DNA of 43,760 nt from Streptomyces sp. STR69 (GTDB lineage Bacteria > Actinomycetota > Actinomycetes > Streptomycetales > Streptomycetaceae), in the NCBI RefSeq assembly GCF_024519455.1, contig NZ_JALJRY010000046.1, positions 1 through 43,760 of the forward strand. Reading direction: 5' to 3'. Below, one piece after another: positions 40,685-43,760 of the stretch. Under the pieces are notes generated by a model. The model was not told where the DNA came from and made no database searches. It saw only the letters and a list, made by a program, of their open reading frames with translations. Position 1 is the first letter of the stretch. The number at the start of each line of letters is the position of its first letter. The position numbers and the translations under genes are program-made.

Positions 40685-40704
40685 TCAGAGGGGTTTTTGC
40701 GCGG
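40639..40704. repeat. Three tandem 22-bp repeats reaching into the rsmI 3' end
   Basis: GCTCAGAGGGG begins at 40639, 40661 and 40683, an exact 22-bp period, each followed by a T-rich then GC-rich remainder. The third unit contains the rsmI stop (40685-40687) and its last codons (AQKPL). The two outer copies look like tandem duplications of the gene's tail. Confidence 0.75.
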
Positions 40705-41536
40705 TCTTGGCGGCCACCACGGCATCGAACACCTCGCGCTTGGGAACGCCTGCTTCGATCGCGACCGCGGCGATCGCTTCCTTTCGCCGCTCGCCCGCCT
40801 CCTCGCGCACCCGGACCCGCCGCACCAGTTCGTCGGCGTCGAGTTCCTCCGCCTGTTCCGGCGCCCCCTCCACCACGACGGTGATCTCGCCGCGCACGCC
40901 CTCCGCCGCCCATGCGGCCAGCTCGCCGACCGGGCCGCGCTTGATCTCCTCGTACGTCTTGGTCAGCTCCCGGCACACGGCGGCCCGCCGCTCGGCGCCG
41001 AACGCCTCCGCCATCGCGGCGAGGGTGTCGTCGAGCCGGTGCGGTGCCTCGAAGTAGACGAGGGTGCGCCGCTCACCGGCCACCTCCCGCAGCCGCGACA
41101 GCCGCTCGCCCGCCTTCCGCGGCAGGAACCCCTCGAAGCAGAACCGGTCCACCGGCAGCCCCGACAGCGCGAGCGCGGTGAGCACGGCCGACGGCCCCGG
41201 TACGGCGGTCACCTTGATGTCCTTCGCCACGGCGGCGGCGACCAGCCGGTACCCCGGGTCGGACACCGACGGCATCCCCGCGTCGGTCACCAGCAGCACC
41301 CGCGCCCCGCCCACCAGGGCCTCGACCAGCTCCGGGGTCCGCGCGGACTCGTTGCCCTCGAAGTACGACACGACCCGCCCCTTGGGCTGCACCCCGAGCG
41401 CCTGGGTCAGCCGGCGCAGCCGCCGGGTGTCCTCGGCGGCGACCACGTCGGCCCCGGCCAGCTCCTCCGCGAGCCGGGGAGGAGCGTCCTGCATGTCGCC
41501 GATGGGGGTGCCCGCCAAAACAAGGGTTCCAGTCAC
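40685..41536 (-). CDS. rsmI: 16S rRNA (cytidine1402-2'-O)-methyltransferase
   Basis: Adds the 2'-O-methyl group to C1402 in the ribosomal P site. The 283-residue SAM-dependent tetrapyrrole-methylase-fold protein has GTPIGD (about 9-14), VVAAEDTRRLRRL (about 30-42), VTDAGMPSVSDPG (about 81-93) and VPGPSAVLTAL (about 111-121). A C-terminal helical part has RRKEAIAAVA. GTG 41536 is chosen (GAGG 8 nt upstream); a longer frame would run 23 residues of non-family sequence. It is divergent from pmt over 95 bp. Its stop codon is embedded in the 22-bp tandem repeat. Confidence 0.94.
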   Translation of the reverse strand: MTGTLVLAGTPIGDMQDAPPRLAEELAGADVVAAEDTRRLRRLTQALGVQPKGRVVSYFEGNESARTPELVEALVGGARVLLVTDAGMPSVSDPGYRLVAAAVAKDIKVTAVPGPSAVLTALALSGLPVDRFCFEGFLPRKAGERLSRLREVAGERRTLVYFEAPHRLDDTLAAMAEAFGAERRAAVCRELTKTYEEIKRGPVGELAAWAAEGVRGEITVVVEGAPEQAEELDADELVRRVRVREEAGERRKEAIAAVAIEAGVPKREVFDAVVAAKTAQKPL

Positions 41537-41619
41537 GTTCCCATCCTCGCAGGGCCGACAGATCCGGACGCATCCGGACCGAGACCACCCATGCACGGGA
41601 CTCACACAGCGCTGTTCCC

Positions 41620-41631
41620 TACGATGGCGCG
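41620..41631 (+). promoter_or_regulatory. -10 box of pmt, probably leaderless
   Basis: TACGAT (41620-41625) ends 6 nt before GTG 41632 with no ribosome-binding site between, typical of leaderless Streptomyces transcripts. The -35 is unclear. Confidence 0.6.
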
Positions 41632-43374
41632 GTGACCAGTACCGCGTCCTCCACGGACACCCGGCAGGGCCAGGCCCCCCAAGAGCAGCGGCCGTCGTGG
41701 CAGCAGCGGCTGCGCCGTTTCGGCTACACGGCCGGGCCCAGAAGCGACGTACGGGACCGGCTGACGCCGCCGTACGCGGAGCCCAGCCCCCGGCTGTGGG
41801 CGACGCTCGGCTTCTCGCCGGGGCTCGTCGACCGGATCACCCGCTGGTCGGGCTGGGGCGGCCCGCTGCTGGTCACGCTGATGGCCGGCGTGATGCGCTT
41901 CTACCACCTGGGCAGTCCGAAGGCGGTGATATTCGACGAGACGTACTACGCCAAGGACGCGTGGGCGCTCGTCCACCGCGGCTTCGAGGTCAACTGGGAC
42001 AAGAACGCCAACGACCTGATCCTGAAGACAGGCGGGCACGTCTCGATCCCGACGGACGCGGCCTACGTCGTGCATCCGCCGGTCGGCAAGTACGTCATCG
42101 GCATCGGCGAGCTGATCTTCGGCTTCAACCCCTTCGGCTGGCGCTTCATGACGGCGCTGCTCGGCACGCTGACCGTGCTGATGCTGTGCCGCATCGGCCG
42201 CCGCCTCTTCCGCTCCACCTTCCTGGGCTGTGTCGCCGGCGTCCTGATGTCACTGGACGGCCTGGCCTTCGTGATGGCCCGCACCTCACTGCTCGACGGC
42301 GTGCTGATGTTCTTCGTGGTGGCCGCGTTCGGCTGCCTGCTGATCGACAGGGACAAGGCCAGAGAGAAACTCGCGGCGGCACTGCCGGCCGACGCCTACG
42401 GCCGGGTCCGCCCCGACGCGCACACCGGCGACACCCTCTCCTTCGGCTGGCGCCCCTGGCGCTGGACGGCGGGCCTGCTGCTGGGCCTCGCGATCGGCAC
42501 CAAGTGGAACGGCCTCTACATCACGGCCGCGTTCTTCGTGATGATGCTGATGTGGGACGTCGGCTCCCGCAAGGTCGCGGGTGCCCGCAACGCGTACGTG
42601 GCCGTCCTCAAGTACGACCTCGGGCTGGGCTTCCTGGCCACCATCCCGGTCGCCGTCGCCGTCTATCTGACCTCCTGGATCGGCTGGATCCTCTCCCCCG
42701 CCAACGGCACCGGCGGCTACTTCCGCAACTGGGCCGCGACCGACGGCAAGGGCGGCACCTGGAGCCACGTCCTGCCGGACTGGCTGCGCAGCCTGTGGCA
42801 CTACGAGCACGAGGTCTACGAGTTCAACGTCGGCCTGCACTCGCCGCACACGTACATGTCCAACCCCTGGAGCTGGCTGGTCGACGGCCGCCCGGTCTCC
42901 TACTTCTACGAGTCCCCCTCACCCGGCGCGGACGGCTGCCCGGTGAACGCCGGCGACAAGTGCGCCCGCGAGGTCCTCGCCATCGGCACCCCGCTGCTGT
43001 GGTGGGCCGCCTGCTTCGCGATCCTCTACGTCCTGTGGCGCTGGGCGTTCCGCCGCGACTGGCGGGCGGGAGCAATCGCCTGCGGGGTCGCGGCCGGCTA
43101 CCTCCCCTGGTTCCTGTACCAGGACCGCACGATCTTCTTCTTCTACTCGATCGTCTTCCTCCCGTTCCTGTGTTTGGCGGTCGCGATGCTGATCGGCGCG
43201 ATGATCGGCCCACCGGGCTCCAGCGACACCCGCCGGGTCACGGGGGCGGTCGGTGCGGGGGTACTGGTCCTGCTGATCACGTGGAACTTCATCTACTTCT
43301 GGCCGCTGTATACGGGGACGTCGATTCCTATTGATCAGTGGCGGTCTCGGATGTGGCTGGATACGTGGGTGTAG
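41632..43374 (+). CDS. pmt: Dolichyl-phosphate-mannose--protein mannosyltransferase (PMT, GT39)
   Basis: Transfers mannose from polyprenyl-phosphate-mannose to Ser/Thr of secreted proteins during export. The 580-residue polytopic protein has a cytoplasmic tail (about 1-80) and the first-loop catalytic acidic pair in VIFDETYYAKDAW (about 98-110). VHPPVGKYVI (about 145) and a C-terminal PMT_4TMC-type region with WLVDGRPVSYFY and multiple helices (about 410-565) follow. The S. coelicolor orthologue is characterised: it glycosylates lipoproteins such as PstS and is needed for phage phiC31 infection. The start is GTG with a -10 box directly upstream. Confidence 0.95.
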   Translation: MTSTASSTDTRQGQAPQEQRPSWQQRLRRFGYTAGPRSDVRDRLTPPYAEPSPRLWATLGFSPGLVDRITRWSGWGGPLLVTLMAGVMRFYHLGSPKAVIFDETYYAKDAWALVHRGFEVNWDKNANDLILKTGGHVSIPTDAAYVVHPPVGKYVIGIGELIFGFNPFGWRFMTALLGTLTVLMLCRIGRRLFRSTFLGCVAGVLMSLDGLAFVMARTSLLDGVLMFFVVAAFGCLLIDRDKAREKLAAALPADAYGRVRPDAHTGDTLSFGWRPWRWTAGLLLGLAIGTKWNGLYITAAFFVMMLMWDVGSRKVAGARNAYVAVLKYDLGLGFLATIPVAVAVYLTSWIGWILSPANGTGGYFRNWAATDGKGGTWSHVLPDWLRSLWHYEHEVYEFNVGLHSPHTYMSNPWSWLVDGRPVSYFYESPSPGADGCPVNAGDKCAREVLAIGTPLLWWAACFAILYVLWRWAFRRDWRAGAIACGVAAGYLPWFLYQDRTIFFFYSIVFLPFLCLAVAMLIGAMIGPPGSSDTRRVTGAVGAGVLVLLITWNFIYFWPLYTGTSIPIDQWRSRMWLDTWV

Positions 43375-43393
43375 GTGGGTGGGTGTAGGGAGG

Positions 43394-43416
43394 GGGCGCG
43401 GCAACTTGCCGCGCCC
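43394..43416. terminator. Terminator after pmt
   Basis: GGGCGCGGCAA (43394-43404) is complementary to TTGCCGCGCCC (43406-43416), followed by a T-containing run (TCTTGGT). It lies 20 bp past the pmt stop. Confidence 0.85.
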
Positions 43417-43589
43417 TCTTGGTCGTTGGCGGGGGTGGTTGGTCGCCTTTGGATGGGCGGAGGGCGGTTCGGCTCTGGGCGTCGGCAGGTTTGCGGCGGG
43501 CTGGGTGTAGCTGGTCTGACGATGGAGTTCGCGATTGCCAACGCATATCTCGGGGGGGCGCCTGGGGGATGTCCAGGACCTGAGGCGTA

Positions 43590-43760
43590 TCAGCCACCGT
43601 TCGGCCGGGTGAGGCTGTCGAGCAGTCTTGCGGTGCGCAGGGTGTCGGGGTGGTCCTCACCCAGCACCCGCCGCCGCCGGGCCAAAGTGTCCTCACCCAG
43701 CTCCAACGCCTCCTCCACCCGACCCACCGCCCCCAGCTGAATCGCCAGGTTGTACGCGGA
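43590..43760 (-). CDS. TPR (kinesin light chain-type) protein, 3' end only
   Basis: The last 56 codons of a leftward gene that starts beyond the window end. The reading SAYNLAIQLGAVGRVEEAL followed by ELGEDTLARRRRVLGEDHPDTL matches the 42-residue TPR_10/TPR_12 repeat (G-EDHPDTL signature). The protein ends RLLDSLTRPNGG before TGA at 43590-43592. Full-length Streptomyces proteins of this kind usually join an NB-ARC NTPase to many such repeats and are thought to be signalling or defence proteins; that N-terminus is not visible here. Confidence 0.85.
   Translation of the reverse strand, partial: SAYNLAIQLGAVGRVEEALELGEDTLARRRRVLGEDHPDTLRTARLLDSLTRPNGG

Overview
This 43.8 kb window is high-GC actinobacterial DNA and almost certainly a Streptomyces chromosome. 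The evidence is the strong third-position G/C bias, frequent GTG starts, promoters lying directly against start codons, and only two TTA (bldA-type) codons noticed in the whole window. The gene order also matches the conserved Streptomyces core segment that runs from glmU through tam/tamR and galTEK to ispE-ksgA-rpfB and pmt. No rRNA, CRISPR array, prophage or intact insertion sequence was seen.

Layout. 0.1-6.4 kb: a sensor kinase, tRNA-Gln(UUG), then glmU, prs, rplY (ctc), pth and a small membrane protein. 6.4-11.6 kb: ppc on the minus strand, then a divergent fatty-acid desaturase coupled to a TetR regulator. 11.2-16.2 kb: VOC protein, tam, divergent tamR, a response regulator with a TTA codon, a GNAT, an MFS transporter and an orphan protein. 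16.3-21.5 kb: the galactose (Leloir) operon galT-galE-galK, with a divergent sodium/solute symporter gene that appears broken by two frame lesions. 21.5-25.3 kb is the most accessory part: an Rpn-like PD-(D/E)XK gene whose 3' end lies in a dispersed repeat, a WhiJ-type trio (RsbW-like ATPase, XRE/DUF5753, DUF397), and an orphan LuxR regulator with a degenerate receiver coupled to an unknown 117-residue protein. 25.4-29.0 kb: two tandem membrane-anchored beta-propeller paralogues with Pro/Gln/Gly/Tyr-rich tails. 29.2-37.4 kb: an ABC-F ATPase, Tat-exported amidase, NIT-domain kinase and MHYT protein, then ispE and ksgA. 37.5-43.8 kb: rpfB, a TatD-family hydrolase, a zinc-ribbon protein, rsmI, divergent pmt, and the tail of a TPR protein cut by the window end.

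Themes. Envelope building and remodelling recur: UDP-GlcNAc by GlmU, isoprenoid precursors by IspE, peptidoglycan cleavage by RpfB and the amidase, O-mannosylation by Pmt. Sugar-phosphate and anaplerotic metabolism appear as Prs, GalTEK and Ppc, with Tam/TamR linked to aconitate homeostasis. Signalling genes are unusually many and mostly orphan.

I did not find a clear, wholly new multi-gene system. The best leads are the broken galactose symporter, the repeat family that has supplied a gene's C-terminus, the 22-bp tandem repeats ending inside rsmI, a possible alternative-stem leader before rplY, and the pseudo-receiver/117-residue pair. All calls come from reading the sequence; no database search was run.
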